A stretch of 11,555 nucleotides of DNA from Clostridiales bacterium (GCA_021202325.1 JAJQDF010000108.1:1-11555), one strand, 5' to 3'. Positions 1 to 6,358 are shown, counted from the first letter of the stretch. Translations and numbers: made by a program. The notes: generated by a model from the letters alone, not told the origin.

Positions 1-174
1 TTGTATATCATCAAGCCGGCATCTGTCACTTGGTAAAACGCAGTTTAATACAAAAATTGAGTCAGAAAAATCTGTCAGTTCCTCCGCCCATTGGCCACCA
101 TATTTGAATCAGTTTTTCAAATTAATAAAAGCGTTCAAGTTATCCTCAAACGCTTCTGTAATATGTATATGTAT
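1..174 (-). pseudogene. possible broken coding remnant, running off the left edge
   Basis: On the minus strand one frame is open from 174 to 112, hits a TGA at 111-109, and stays open from 108 to the window edge (36 codons). The residues look protein-like on both sides of the stop: TEAFEDNLNAFINLKN before it and GGQWAEELTDFSDSIFVLN after it. The antisense frame is serine-rich, as is usual opposite real genes. No ATG, GTG or TTG start with a ribosome binding site is visible at the head of this frame, and it follows directly on the 137-residue gene ending at 179. It may be the decayed start of a gene lying mostly outside the window, or simply chance openness. The family is not recognised. Confidence 0.3.
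118..155 (-). terminator. weak candidate terminator after the 137-residue gene
   Basis: On the minus strand AAGCGTT (155-149) pairs with AACGCTT (135-129) across a 13-nt loop and is followed by an interrupted T-rich stretch (TTTTATTAATTT). It sits where a terminator for the gene ending at 179 would be expected. The stem is short and AT-rich, and it overlaps a frame that looks coding-like, so it could be coincidental. Confidence 0.3.
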
Positions 175-178
175 TTAA

Positions 179-592
179 TTAATTTTCCTGATTATTTCTT
201 TCCTGTTCTTCCTGTTCCTGTTTTGCCTTCTCTTGTTCTTCTCGTTCTCTTTTCTTTTGCATATCCTTCTCATATTCACCGCTTAAAATATACTCAGCTG
301 ATAATTTACGCATTGATATTCTATCCCAAAATTCTTCTTCGGTTATGTCATACTCTCCCATATTCATATGTTTGTAGTAATAATTTTTTCCATACAACCT
401 TAAATCTTGCCCCGCTTTTTCATGGTCTACAACATATCCGGCAGGCGGCAAATATGTCCAAGGTCTTAAAAATGATCTATGCCCCATTGGAGGCCTATTA
501 GTTTTTTGCTTGCTTGTGTTTACCGGTTTATCCTTGTCCTTATATGCCATAGATAGCGCAAATAATGTTGCAAAATCAAACCCCAAACTCAT
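179..592 (-). CDS. hypothetical protein with charged C-terminal coiled coil
   Basis: Encodes 137 residues that I do not recognise. The start is well supported: ATG at 592 is preceded by GGGAGGG with a 6-nt spacer. Residues 1-17 are mildly hydrophobic (MSLGFDFATLFALSMA) but too short and phenylalanine-rich for a confident signal peptide. A basic, proline-containing middle follows, with many Tyr/Trp/His between residues 44 and 75. From about residue 108 to the end the chain is almost only Glu, Gln, Lys, Arg and Asn, which predicts a charged helix or coiled coil. The gene begins 60 bp after the lipoprotein stop, and no terminator or convincing promoter lies between them, so the two are probably co-transcribed. 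No catalytic motif is visible. It could be a structural or interaction protein; function unknown. Confidence 0.7.
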   Translation of the reverse strand: MSLGFDFATLFALSMAYKDKDKPVNTSKQKTNRPPMGHRSFLRPWTYLPPAGYVVDHEKAGQDLRLYGKNYYYKHMNMGEYDITEEEFWDRISMRKLSAEYILSGEYEKDMQKKREREEQEKAKQEQEEQERNNQEN

Positions 593-652
593 ATCGTGCC
601 CTCCCTTTTTAATTTCTTTTCATCTCCGTACATCTAAACACCATAGCTTCAA

Positions 653-1516
653 TCATTCTGCTAAAGCTGCTTCGGGGATTTCAAATTCCTCAACGGCATT
701 ATAGTTATCGCAGGTCATGGAAATAATCATTTCAGATACCGTCATAGGCACATCTTCCTCAGACAAGCCTGCCGACTGTGCTATTATAGAAACCATAAGC
801 GCTTGTGCCATTTCCGTCATGTCAAGCTCATATTTCATAACATAGCCTTCTCCGCTTATCCAAAGCCTAATCGGTATATCGCCCACAGCATTTATTATTT
901 CGTCAAACTCCTCCTCTGTCATATCCTCCAGTGAGCCTGTAAATGACTCCATACCTGAATTGGCTATGACCTCTTTAATGCTGTCACCTGTGAACACGCC
1001 TGAAATTATTTTTGTATCAACGCCGTTTATTGTCTCTGTGCCGTCCTCAGCAAATGAACTTATATTATTGAGATATTGCTCCGCAGTTGTCTGCGCATTG
1101 TACTGAGCCATATTTTCAACGGTTGACTGCTGGCTATACCATGTGTCGTCGCCAAGATTAATATACATATTCATTGTATCTCCATCCTGAACGGCATATA
1201 TACTGTAGCCTCCGGCACTTTCTCCGTCCGTCAGCACATTCATATCCATTTTCAGCCTAATGGGCTCTTCATATATTATGTCCATGTCGGCTATCATTGC
1301 CATGTCGAAAGCCTCTTCATCTATATCAGCCGACATTTCCATACCTATCGATGCCGACATACTGTCTATCCCGGCCATAGTATCATTTGCCAAAGTTATA
1401 AGCTCATCGGCGCTCATTTCGTCCAAATTGATTTCTGCGGTACTTTCCGTACTTCCGCAGCCTGATAATGCCATCACCGATATCAGAGCAGCTGCTAACC
1501 CCTTTTTAAACTTCAT
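653..1516 (-). CDS. putative lipoprotein, LolA/LppX-like (DUF6612-type)
   Basis: A 287-residue secreted lipoprotein. A type II signal peptide is clear: positive MKFKK, a hydrophobic core, and the lipobox LSGC with the lipidated Cys at residue 20. The mature part is acidic and strikingly rich in methionine. It consists of alternating polar segments of the kind that form the half-barrel beta-sheet of LolA/LppX-like lipoproteins, for example SIYAVQDGDTMNMYINLGDD followed by a Trp-Tyr pair. The overall plan (lipobox, a helix beginning near ADELITLANDTM, then repeated strands ending in a DNYN segment) resembles the Firmicutes DUF6612 proteins, but that assignment comes from memory of the pattern only. 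It would sit on the outer face of the membrane and may bind a lipid or other hydrophobic ligand. ATG at 1516 is preceded by GGGAGGAT with good spacing. A terminator lies just upstream (1550-1583), so it may use its own weak promoter or read-through. Confidence 0.8.
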   Translation of the reverse strand: MKFKKGLAAALISVMALSGCGSTESTAEINLDEMSADELITLANDTMAGIDSMSASIGMEMSADIDEEAFDMAMIADMDIIYEEPIRLKMDMNVLTDGESAGGYSIYAVQDGDTMNMYINLGDDTWYSQQSTVENMAQYNAQTTAEQYLNNISSFAEDGTETINGVDTKIISGVFTGDSIKEVIANSGMESFTGSLEDMTEEEFDEIINAVGDIPIRLWISGEGYVMKYELDMTEMAQALMVSIIAQSAGLSEEDVPMTVSEMIISMTCDNYNAVEEFEIPEAALAE

Positions 1517-1549
1517 GTTTTATCCTCCCAGATAGTTATTTGTATGCTT

Positions 1550-1583
1550 CAAAACGAAAGCAACCGTGGATTTAGGCCACGGT
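1550..1583 (-). terminator. Rho-independent terminator after pspC-like gene
   Basis: On the minus strand ACCGTGG (1583-1577) pairs perfectly with CCACGGT (1569-1563) over a 7-nt loop, followed by a broken T-rich tail (TGCTTTCGTTTTG). It lies 9 bp after the stop of the PspC-domain gene and before the lipoprotein start, so it marks the end of the folC-to-pspC operon. The imperfect U-tract may allow some read-through into the lipoprotein gene. Confidence 0.65.
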
Positions 1584-1591
1584 GCTATGTT

Positions 1592-1813
1592 TTATTTCTC
1601 TGTAAAATCTACATCAATTGTGTTGTCGTCTTCAGGAATAATAAATATGCATGCAATATAAAGCAAAATTCCTGCGCCAAAAAATATAAGTGTTCCGACA
1701 ACCCAAAGTATTCTTACAATGGCGGCATCAATTCCTATATAGTCGGCTATGCCAAGGCATACACCCGATACCTTTCTGCCGTCACGAGGTCTAACTAATT
1801 TCTTTCCGCTCAT
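1592..1813 (-). CDS. PspC-domain small membrane protein
   Basis: Encodes 73 residues carrying a complete PspC domain: basic N-terminus, the family hallmark GRKVSGVCLGIADYIGID at residues 12-29, then a hydrophobic stretch at about 32-60 (IVRILWVVGTLIFFGAGILL and onward) that crosses the membrane, and an acidic tail. PspC proteins are inner-membrane sensors or partners in envelope stress responses, and stand-alone single-domain versions are common in Clostridia. The start is chosen at ATG 1813. The in-frame ATG at 1822 directly abuts the AAGGAG Shine-Dalgarno with no spacer, whereas 1813 has a 9-nt spacer and begins one base after the radC stop. No PspA or PspB homologue is visible nearby. It is the last gene of the folC operon. 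Confidence 0.9.
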   Translation of the reverse strand: MSGKKLVRPRDGRKVSGVCLGIADYIGIDAAIVRILWVVGTLIFFGAGILLYIACIFIIPEDDNTIDVDFTEK

Positions 1814-1814
1814 A

Positions 1815-2504
1815 TCAAACATCTCCTTTTTTAATCAAATTCTCGGCCTTCATGCTGAAATATTCGCCTCCGCCGACAATTATATGATCCTCTAAATCAA
1901 CTCCGATAACCTTCAGCGCCTCTGTGCATTTCACTGTGAATGTCAGATCTCCCGGCGACGGTCTGGCAATGCCGCTAGGATGATTATGCATAAGCATTAT
2001 CTTGGCCGCCTTATTTCTGATGGCTATCTCTATGAGATCCCTCATTTCCAGAGATACAGAGCCCACTGCGCCGTTTCCGGCCTCCACACAGTTTATTACC
2101 GACAGAGAATTATCAAGACATACAACATACATCTTCTCTGTGTTCAGATTGCTCAAATACGATTTGGCATATTCTCCGGCATATCCTGTGCTTCTCAGAC
2201 AAACCTTCTCATCCCATTTTTCTATATCCATTCGCCGTGAAACCTCGCCTATCAGGCTGAAAAGCGTGGCCGCACTTTCGCTTATTCCGCAAGTTTTAGA
2301 AATAGTTTCGGGATCGGAATTTACAAGCTGTGTAAGCGATTTACCGAAGGCATCCAGCATATTATGGGCGGTTTCGTTAGTATCTCGTCTGGGATAGGCA
2401 TAATACAGGAGCATTTCGACAAGCTCATGCTTTTCAAAGCTAGCGCCTCCCGATTTTTGGAACCTTTCTCTCATTCTTCCTCTGTGTCCGTCATGCGTAC
2501 CCAT
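1815..2504 (-). CDS. radC: RadC family (UPF0758) JAB/MPN-domain protein
   Basis: Encodes 229 residues, the usual length for RadC. The N-terminal half (about 1-100) holds the UPF0758 helical region with a helix-hairpin-helix-like segment (TISKTCGISESAAT). The C-terminal half is the JAB/MPN metalloprotease-like fold, with the conserved HNHPSG at residues 173-178 followed by PS and Asp186, giving the H-x-H-P-S-G-x3-P-S-x2-D metal site. Despite the name, RadC proteins are not proven DNA repair factors and their substrate is uncertain. ATG at 2504 follows GAGG, and the DUF402 stop lies only 9 bp upstream. The stop overlaps the Shine-Dalgarno zone of the next gene. It is flanked here by core operon genes rather than phage or plasmid genes, so this looks like the chromosomal RadC. 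Confidence 0.93.
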   Translation of the reverse strand: MGTHDGHRGRMRERFQKSGGASFEKHELVEMLLYYAYPRRDTNETAHNMLDAFGKSLTQLVNSDPETISKTCGISESAATLFSLIGEVSRRMDIEKWDEKVCLRSTGYAGEYAKSYLSNLNTEKMYVVCLDNSLSVINCVEAGNGAVGSVSLEMRDLIEIAIRNKAAKIMLMHNHPSGIARPSPGDLTFTVKCTEALKVIGVDLEDHIIVGGGEYFSMKAENLIKKGDV

Positions 2505-2513
2505 ATTTTATCC

Positions 2514-2984
2514 TCAATTTAAGTATTCATCAACAAGCTGCAGCCATTCACCACTATAAATTAATCCAAGCAAAATATCCAGCTTCTTTAAAAGCTCAGC
2601 GGTCGTTTCTGCATCTATAAGTCCTTCCTTCAAAGCTTCAGCCGCTTCGCCGAGATCCACAATCTCAACATGTCCGTCGGGATAAATTTTGACATCGGCA
2701 AGCAAATCCGTAAATATCCACTTGTTGTCCTCAGGGAAATACTCGCTGTGTATTATATCGCAGTAATAATAGACAAGCCCGCCGTCTTCCTTCATAAATT
2801 TGCTTATTTTAAAACCCTTATTCATGAACGTACATGAAGTACCCTTGGCGAACTCCTTTTTAGGCTTAAATGTTTTCCACCTGGTAACGATAAGGTCATC
2901 GGTTACAAGCAGAATTTCATCGTCGTTAAGGGATTTTATATCCTGCGGAATATACCGCTTTCTGTACATCAATGGTTTATCCAT
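2514..2984 (-). CDS. DUF402 domain protein
   Basis: Encodes 156 residues matching the DUF402 beta-barrel fold. The central segment YYYCDIIHSEYF, then FTDLLADVKIYPDGHVEIVD, then a helix with EAAEALKEGLID, follows the family order of Tyr-Asp strand, DxxxDV strand, PDG turn, and Asp/Glu-rich helix with A...G.I. Some DUF402 members are Mg-dependent nucleoside di/triphosphatases (the Staphylococcus SA1684/Sav1914 group) and others are fused to RNA-binding or nuclease domains. The activity of this one cannot be assigned. ATG at 2984 has a strong AAAGGGGGA ribosome binding site. It lies 41 bp after the TPR gene and 9 bp before radC, in the same operon, with no terminator in between. Confidence 0.8.
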   Translation of the reverse strand: MDKPLMYRKRYIPQDIKSLNDDEILLVTDDLIVTRWKTFKPKKEFAKGTSCTFMNKGFKISKFMKEDGGLVYYYCDIIHSEYFPEDNKWIFTDLLADVKIYPDGHVEIVDLGEAAEALKEGLIDAETTAELLKKLDILLGLIYSGEWLQLVDEYLN

Positions 2985-3025
2985 ATAAATTCCCCCTTTT
3001 CCTTTGTAGTCATATCTAAATCACT

Positions 3026-4423
3026 TTAATCTGTATTTTGTGAACTGCTTAATGAAGCATTAAGCGAGTTTATGCTGTTCTGGGCATTTGTAGCCTGGGA
3101 CGAGCTGGGGTATTCGCTGACAACCCTTTCATAATACGAAAGCGCCGTTGCCGTTTTCCCCTGTGCTTCTGCCGTCTTTCCCAAATAATAGAGAACATCG
3201 CTCACATAGTCCTCGTCTGTTATCATCGACAGGCAATCGGTCAGTGCCGACTCCGCATCATCATAGTTTCCGGCCAGGTAGTACATCTTGCCTTCACTGA
3301 AAAGGTCCTCGGCCGCCGTTGCAAATGTTGCCGCTCTGACAGCATCATATATTTCTATGTCGTCATCGGACATATCGCTTATGTCAATGTCCTTTATAAG
3401 AAGCGCCGCCTCTTTGTACTCACCGTTTGCCATAAGGGCATATGCTTTATTGACATTGCCTATCTTTGTCTGCAATGTTAAAGAGCTCTTATATTTTTCA
3501 ATTTCCTCCTTAAGAGAAGCATTTTCGCTCAGCACCTCATCATAGCTGGCACTGCCGTCGCCTCCGTTATAGGATTCATAGCTTTCAAGGGTAGTCCTAA
3601 GCTCATTTATTGTCTTGCTTCGGCTCTCAAGCATTGTAGGGAACACAAGGGCAAAGAGCACAGCCGCCGCACAAATAACACCGCCGGCAAAGGATATAAG
3701 CTGCTGTCTTCCGATTATCCCGCTGTTCGATTCCTTATATGATATTCTTTTCTTTCTTCTCGAAGCGGCGCTGTCATCACTGCTTGATGCCGCACCGGCT
3801 GCTCCGACCTTGCTTCCCGGAGTTATCTCCTGAAGGTATCTCAGCGCCGTCGGATTTTTCTTATCAAGGTAAAGCACCCTTTTTACAAAGGGCTCAGCGG
3901 CAGAATTGTTTCCCCCTGCCATGTTGCAGAGCGCCGCCAAATTATAGGCATCCACCAGCTTCGGATTATATGATATTGCCTTCTTAAGCTGAATAAGTGC
4001 CAAATCCTCGCTGTGCTGTCCCATATATTGTATCGCCAGATTGTAAAGTCTGAGCGCATCATTCATTTTTTCAAGCTCTCTGGCGTTTTTCTGCAGCTGT
4101 TCCAAATATCCCGCCGCAGTTTTATCCTGTTTATTCAGGTTGGAACTCATTACCCACTCTCTGAGTGCGTCCGCCACGAGCCCCTTTTCATAGTATACCA
4201 GACCGAGCAGATTCCTAGCTTTAGTATTAAATTTATTAACCATTACGCTTTTTTTCAGATTTTCAATTGCTCCGGTCAAATCCCTTTCATTGGCGCATTT
4301 GAGCCCGGCATTATACAGCCTGTCTGAAATAACTCTGGTTTTGTTATATAATACTATATCAGTACCGCAGTCCGGACAAACATTGCCGCTTTTAAATATG
4401 TAGCCGCAAACTGGACATTTCAC
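3026..4423 (-). CDS. zinc-ribbon, TPR-repeat, single-pass membrane protein
   Basis: Encodes 465 residues. At the N-terminus a zinc ribbon is formed by CPVC (Cys3, Cys6) and CPDC (Cys16, Cys19). TPR helices run from about 30 to 200, with clear A-L-[FY] and Y-P-like turns (AIENLKKSVMVNKFNTKARN; LALIQLKKAISYNP). A low-complexity Gly/Ala/Ser linker and a basic patch (RRKKR, 222-226) lead into one transmembrane helix at about 241-264, then a predicted coiled coil (265-315). A second TPR set lies near 365-445, including YYERVVSEYPSSSQ, and the tail is Ser/Asn-rich. The basic patch before the helix suggests that the ribbon and first TPRs are cytoplasmic and the second set extracellular. The start is GTG at 4423, behind AAGGAG inside the preceding small ORF. 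It is probably a scaffold or envelope-assembly factor; no enzymatic motif is seen. Confidence 0.85.
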   Translation of the reverse strand: MKCPVCGYIFKSGNVCPDCGTDIVLYNKTRVISDRLYNAGLKCANERDLTGAIENLKKSVMVNKFNTKARNLLGLVYYEKGLVADALREWVMSSNLNKQDKTAAGYLEQLQKNARELEKMNDALRLYNLAIQYMGQHSEDLALIQLKKAISYNPKLVDAYNLAALCNMAGGNNSAAEPFVKRVLYLDKKNPTALRYLQEITPGSKVGAAGAASSSDDSAASRRKKRISYKESNSGIIGRQQLISFAGGVICAAAVLFALVFPTMLESRSKTINELRTTLESYESYNGGDGSASYDEVLSENASLKEEIEKYKSSLTLQTKIGNVNKAYALMANGEYKEAALLIKDIDISDMSDDDIEIYDAVRAATFATAAEDLFSEGKMYYLAGNYDDAESALTDCLSMITDEDYVSDVLYYLGKTAEAQGKTATALSYYERVVSEYPSSSQATNAQNSINSLNASLSSSQNTD

Positions 4424-4429
4424 GGTAAT

Positions 4430-4579
4430 CTACTCCTTTTCCTCTTTACTTTTATTATTAGCCAAATACTGCATCAATTCAAATATGTCTCTAAAATCCG
4501 TAGAATATATAGAGTCCTCCATGTCTTCTATAAGCATGGCAGGCTCATATTTTTTCAGTTCGTCCTTATAGCTGAACAA
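4430..4579 (-). CDS. small ORF between folC and the TPR gene, 49 residues
   Basis: A short gene that is easy to miss because it uses a TTG start. TTG at 4579 is preceded by GGAGG with an 8-nt spacer, and the Shine-Dalgarno lies in the last codons of folC. The product begins (M)FSYKDELKKYEPAMLIED and continues as an acidic, helix-favouring peptide ending in a Lys/Glu-rich tail (NNKSKEEKE). There is no membrane segment, no Cys pair and no recognised domain. It starts 1 bp downstream of the folC stop and ends 6 bp before the GTG of the TPR gene, whose ribosome binding site lies within its last codons. This tiling is typical of translational coupling and argues that it is translated. Its function is unknown; it might be a partner of either neighbour. 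Confidence 0.6.
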   Translation of the reverse strand: MFSYKDELKKYEPAMLIEDMEDSIYSTDFRDIFELMQYLANNKSKEEKE

Positions 4580-4580
4580 A

Positions 4581-5876
4581 TCAATTTCCTCCCATTACAA
4601 GCGTGCGGAGCCCTCCGATCAAATAGAGCGAGCCGGCGCAAAGCAGCACGTCTCTCTCGCCTGTCAGGCTGAGCGCAAAGTCATATGCTTCACCAATATT
4701 TTCAAAGCTGTATACCTTATCACAGAATTTTTTCACGGTTTTCTCAAAGCTCGAAACAGAAAGCGCCCTGTTGCTGGCAGGCTCTGTTATTACCACCGTA
4801 TCAGCCAAAGGCACTATTTCGGATGCCATCAAATCATACTGCTTGTCCCCCAGCACTCCCATAAGAAGCATAATTCTTTTGCCGGAAAAATATTTTTTTA
4901 CCGACTTTGCAAGCATGGCAATTCCGTCGGGATTGTGTGCCCCATCGAGGACAACTATCGGATTTCTGCGGCATATTTCCATTCTGCCGTTCCATTTGGC
5001 CGTTTTTATTCCGTTAAGTATACTCTCCCTCTTAAGCTCCACTCCGGCCTCTTTCAAAGCATGAGCCGCCAGCAGAACCAAAGAACAATTCTTTATCTGA
5101 TATTCTCCCACAAGCGGAAGAACTATTCTTTCATACTCATATAAGTCATTTTTTACCGACATCACTGTGCCGTCAATATCCTGACTTATCACATCTATTG
5201 TTTCATCATCAGCATAATAAAGCTTGGAGCCACGCTCATCGCAAAGCCCCTTTATTACATCGTATACCCTTTTATCCTGTCTGTAAAGTACAGTGGGACA
5301 TCCGGGCTTAATTATACCACCCTTCTCAAAGGCAATGCTTTCAAGGGTGTTTCCCAAAAACTCCGTGTGGTCAAAGCTTATTGAAGCAATAACGCTTAAA
5401 ATTGGTTTTTTCACCACATTTGTGGCGTCAAACCTGCCTCCAAGGCCTACTTCAATAACAGCATAGTCCACATCATTATCATAAAAATAAAGAAAAGCCA
5501 ATGCTGTCAGCTGTTCAAAGACAGTCGGCCTGCCGATATTTTCCTGATACATAGTATCGGCCTTCTCTTTTATGATATTCATATATTTTGCGAAATCGTC
5601 ATTGGAAATTTCGGCTCCGTCTATCATATATCTTTCGTTATATCTCTCCAAATGGGGAGATGTATAAAGGGCTGTCCTATATCCTTCCGACATAAGTATG
5701 CTTGTTAACATCGAGCATACTGAGCCCTTTCCGTTTGTTCCGGCAACATGTATTACTTTAAGCTTTTCCTGAGGGTTGCCGAGTCTCTCCAGCAAGCCGC
5801 TTATTCTGGTCAGCTCCAGCTTAGAGCCTAGACCGCTGATATTGTCTATATATCTCAGTGCGCTTGCATAATCCAA
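4581..5876 (-). CDS. folC: folylpolyglutamate synthase / dihydrofolate synthase
   Basis: FolC adds glutamate to (tetrahydro)folate using ATP, and in many bacteria also makes dihydrofolate from dihydropteroate. At 431 residues it is full length. The Mur-ligase fold is evident: the P-loop AGTNGKGSV (GTNGKGS at 46-52), the YTSPHL segment near 71-76, EVGLGGRFDATN at 142-153, SFDHTEFLG near 167-175, KGGIIKPG with Lys185 (likely the carbamylated or Mg-site lysine), and the C-terminal domain motif DGAHNPDG at 311-318. The start is TTG at 5876, 7 nt after GGAGG; no in-frame ATG lies nearby. A good promoter sits at 5931-5959, and the leader of roughly 48 nt contains a small GGCTGA/TCAGCC hairpin (5896-5910). 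It is the first gene of a six-gene operon. The valS gene that often precedes folC in Firmicutes is absent here, replaced by repeat element A. Confidence 0.96.
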   Translation of the reverse strand: MDYASALRYIDNISGLGSKLELTRISGLLERLGNPQEKLKVIHVAGTNGKGSVCSMLTSILMSEGYRTALYTSPHLERYNERYMIDGAEISNDDFAKYMNIIKEKADTMYQENIGRPTVFEQLTALAFLYFYDNDVDYAVIEVGLGGRFDATNVVKKPILSVIASISFDHTEFLGNTLESIAFEKGGIIKPGCPTVLYRQDKRVYDVIKGLCDERGSKLYYADDETIDVISQDIDGTVMSVKNDLYEYERIVLPLVGEYQIKNCSLVLLAAHALKEAGVELKRESILNGIKTAKWNGRMEICRRNPIVVLDGAHNPDGIAMLAKSVKKYFSGKRIMLLMGVLGDKQYDLMASEIVPLADTVVITEPASNRALSVSSFEKTVKKFCDKVYSFENIGEAYDFALSLTGERDVLLCAGSLYLIGGLRTLVMGGN

Positions 5877-5930
5877 TTTTATTCCTCCGAACAGCGGCTG
5901 ATTTTCAGCCTGAAAAAAATCTTTTTATAT

Positions 5931-5959
5931 ATAGTAACAGTTTTAAATTTTTTTATCAA
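5931..5959 (-). promoter_or_regulatory. sigma-A-type promoter of the folC operon
   Basis: On the minus strand TTGATA (5959-5954) and TACTAT (5936-5931) are separated by exactly 17 bp; each hexamer matches consensus at 5 of 6 positions, and the spacer is A/T-rich. The predicted start lies near 5924, about 48 nt before the folC TTG. The -35 box is only about 20 bp from the boundary of repeat element A, so the element lies just upstream of a functional-looking promoter. Positions 5877-5979 hold only this promoter and the leader. Confidence 0.75.
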
Positions 5960-5979
5960 CAGATTTACATAAAATTTAT

Positions 5980-6358
5980 TATGAAAGTCCCGGACTACAG
6001 CTAGACAGATGGGCAAGCTTGCTCGCACAGATGCCTGGACATTGGACGGGCTAACCGTATGGGTATCTACCATTTTTTCTTTTAAAAAATGGCACGAGGC
6101 GCTGAATGGTTCTGCATGCCGGCGGCATGCGTTAAGAACGGACCGAAGCGGAAGCGGAGAACCAGTGGACATTCGTTTAGCGCCAACCGGAGTGGCAACG
6201 TAGATCGAATACGGTCGATTGCGAGGTGCTGAACATCCGGTGGATGTTCGTTTAGCATCGACCGGAGCGGTGCTGCATACCAGTGGCATGCGTTTAGCAC
6301 GGACCGGAGCGGAAGCGTAGAAGCGTAGATTCGCAGAACGTAGCAATCGACTTTCATA
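5980..6358. repeat. structured palindromic repeat element, copy A
   Basis: A non-coding element sharing long stretches with copy B at 10330-10650, in the same orientation. It is bounded by the inverted repeat TATGAAAGTC (5980-5989) and GACTTTCATA (6349-6358). Shared parts, in order: a CTAGACA/TGCCTGG stem (6001-6038), ACGG/CCGT (6046-6058), an A/T stem CCATTTTTT/AAAAAATGG (6070-6092), a GGCGCTGAAT...ATTC-GTTT-AGCGCC stem (6098-6184) that here encloses a second hairpin (GTTCT/AGAAC with GCATGCC/GGCATGC, 6109-6139), a small hairpin near 6204-6216, and two more modules (6225-6259, 6270-6300). TCGATTGC (6215-6222) is complementary to GCAATCGA (6343-6350), which could close a branched domain. It fills most of the gap between the radical SAM gene and folC and is more GC-rich than the surrounding intergenic DNA. 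Long ORFs can be read through it, but they change character between the copies and have no ribosome binding site. Confidence 0.85.

Noticed and set aside
109..111. TGA as a selenocysteine codon in the left-edge frame
   Set aside because: No start codon or plausible selenoprotein context is visible, and no SECIS-like stem is evident directly after the TGA; a broken gene or chance frame is simpler.
91..501. Plus-strand 136-codon ORF at the left end
   Set aside because: It starts on TTG without a ribosome binding site and lies antisense to the well-supported 137-residue gene.
1814..1822. Upstream ATG (1822) for the PspC-domain gene
   Set aside because: It directly abuts the AAGGAG Shine-Dalgarno with no spacer; ATG 1813 has a 9-nt spacer.
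1815..2504. RadC as a marker of an integrated phage or plasmid
   Set aside because: Neighbours are ordinary chromosomal operon genes with no integrase, replication or phage genes in the window.
5877..5924. Possible riboswitch (folate/THF type) in the folC leader
   Set aside because: The predicted leader is only about 48 nt with one 6-bp hairpin, too short for a known THF aptamer.
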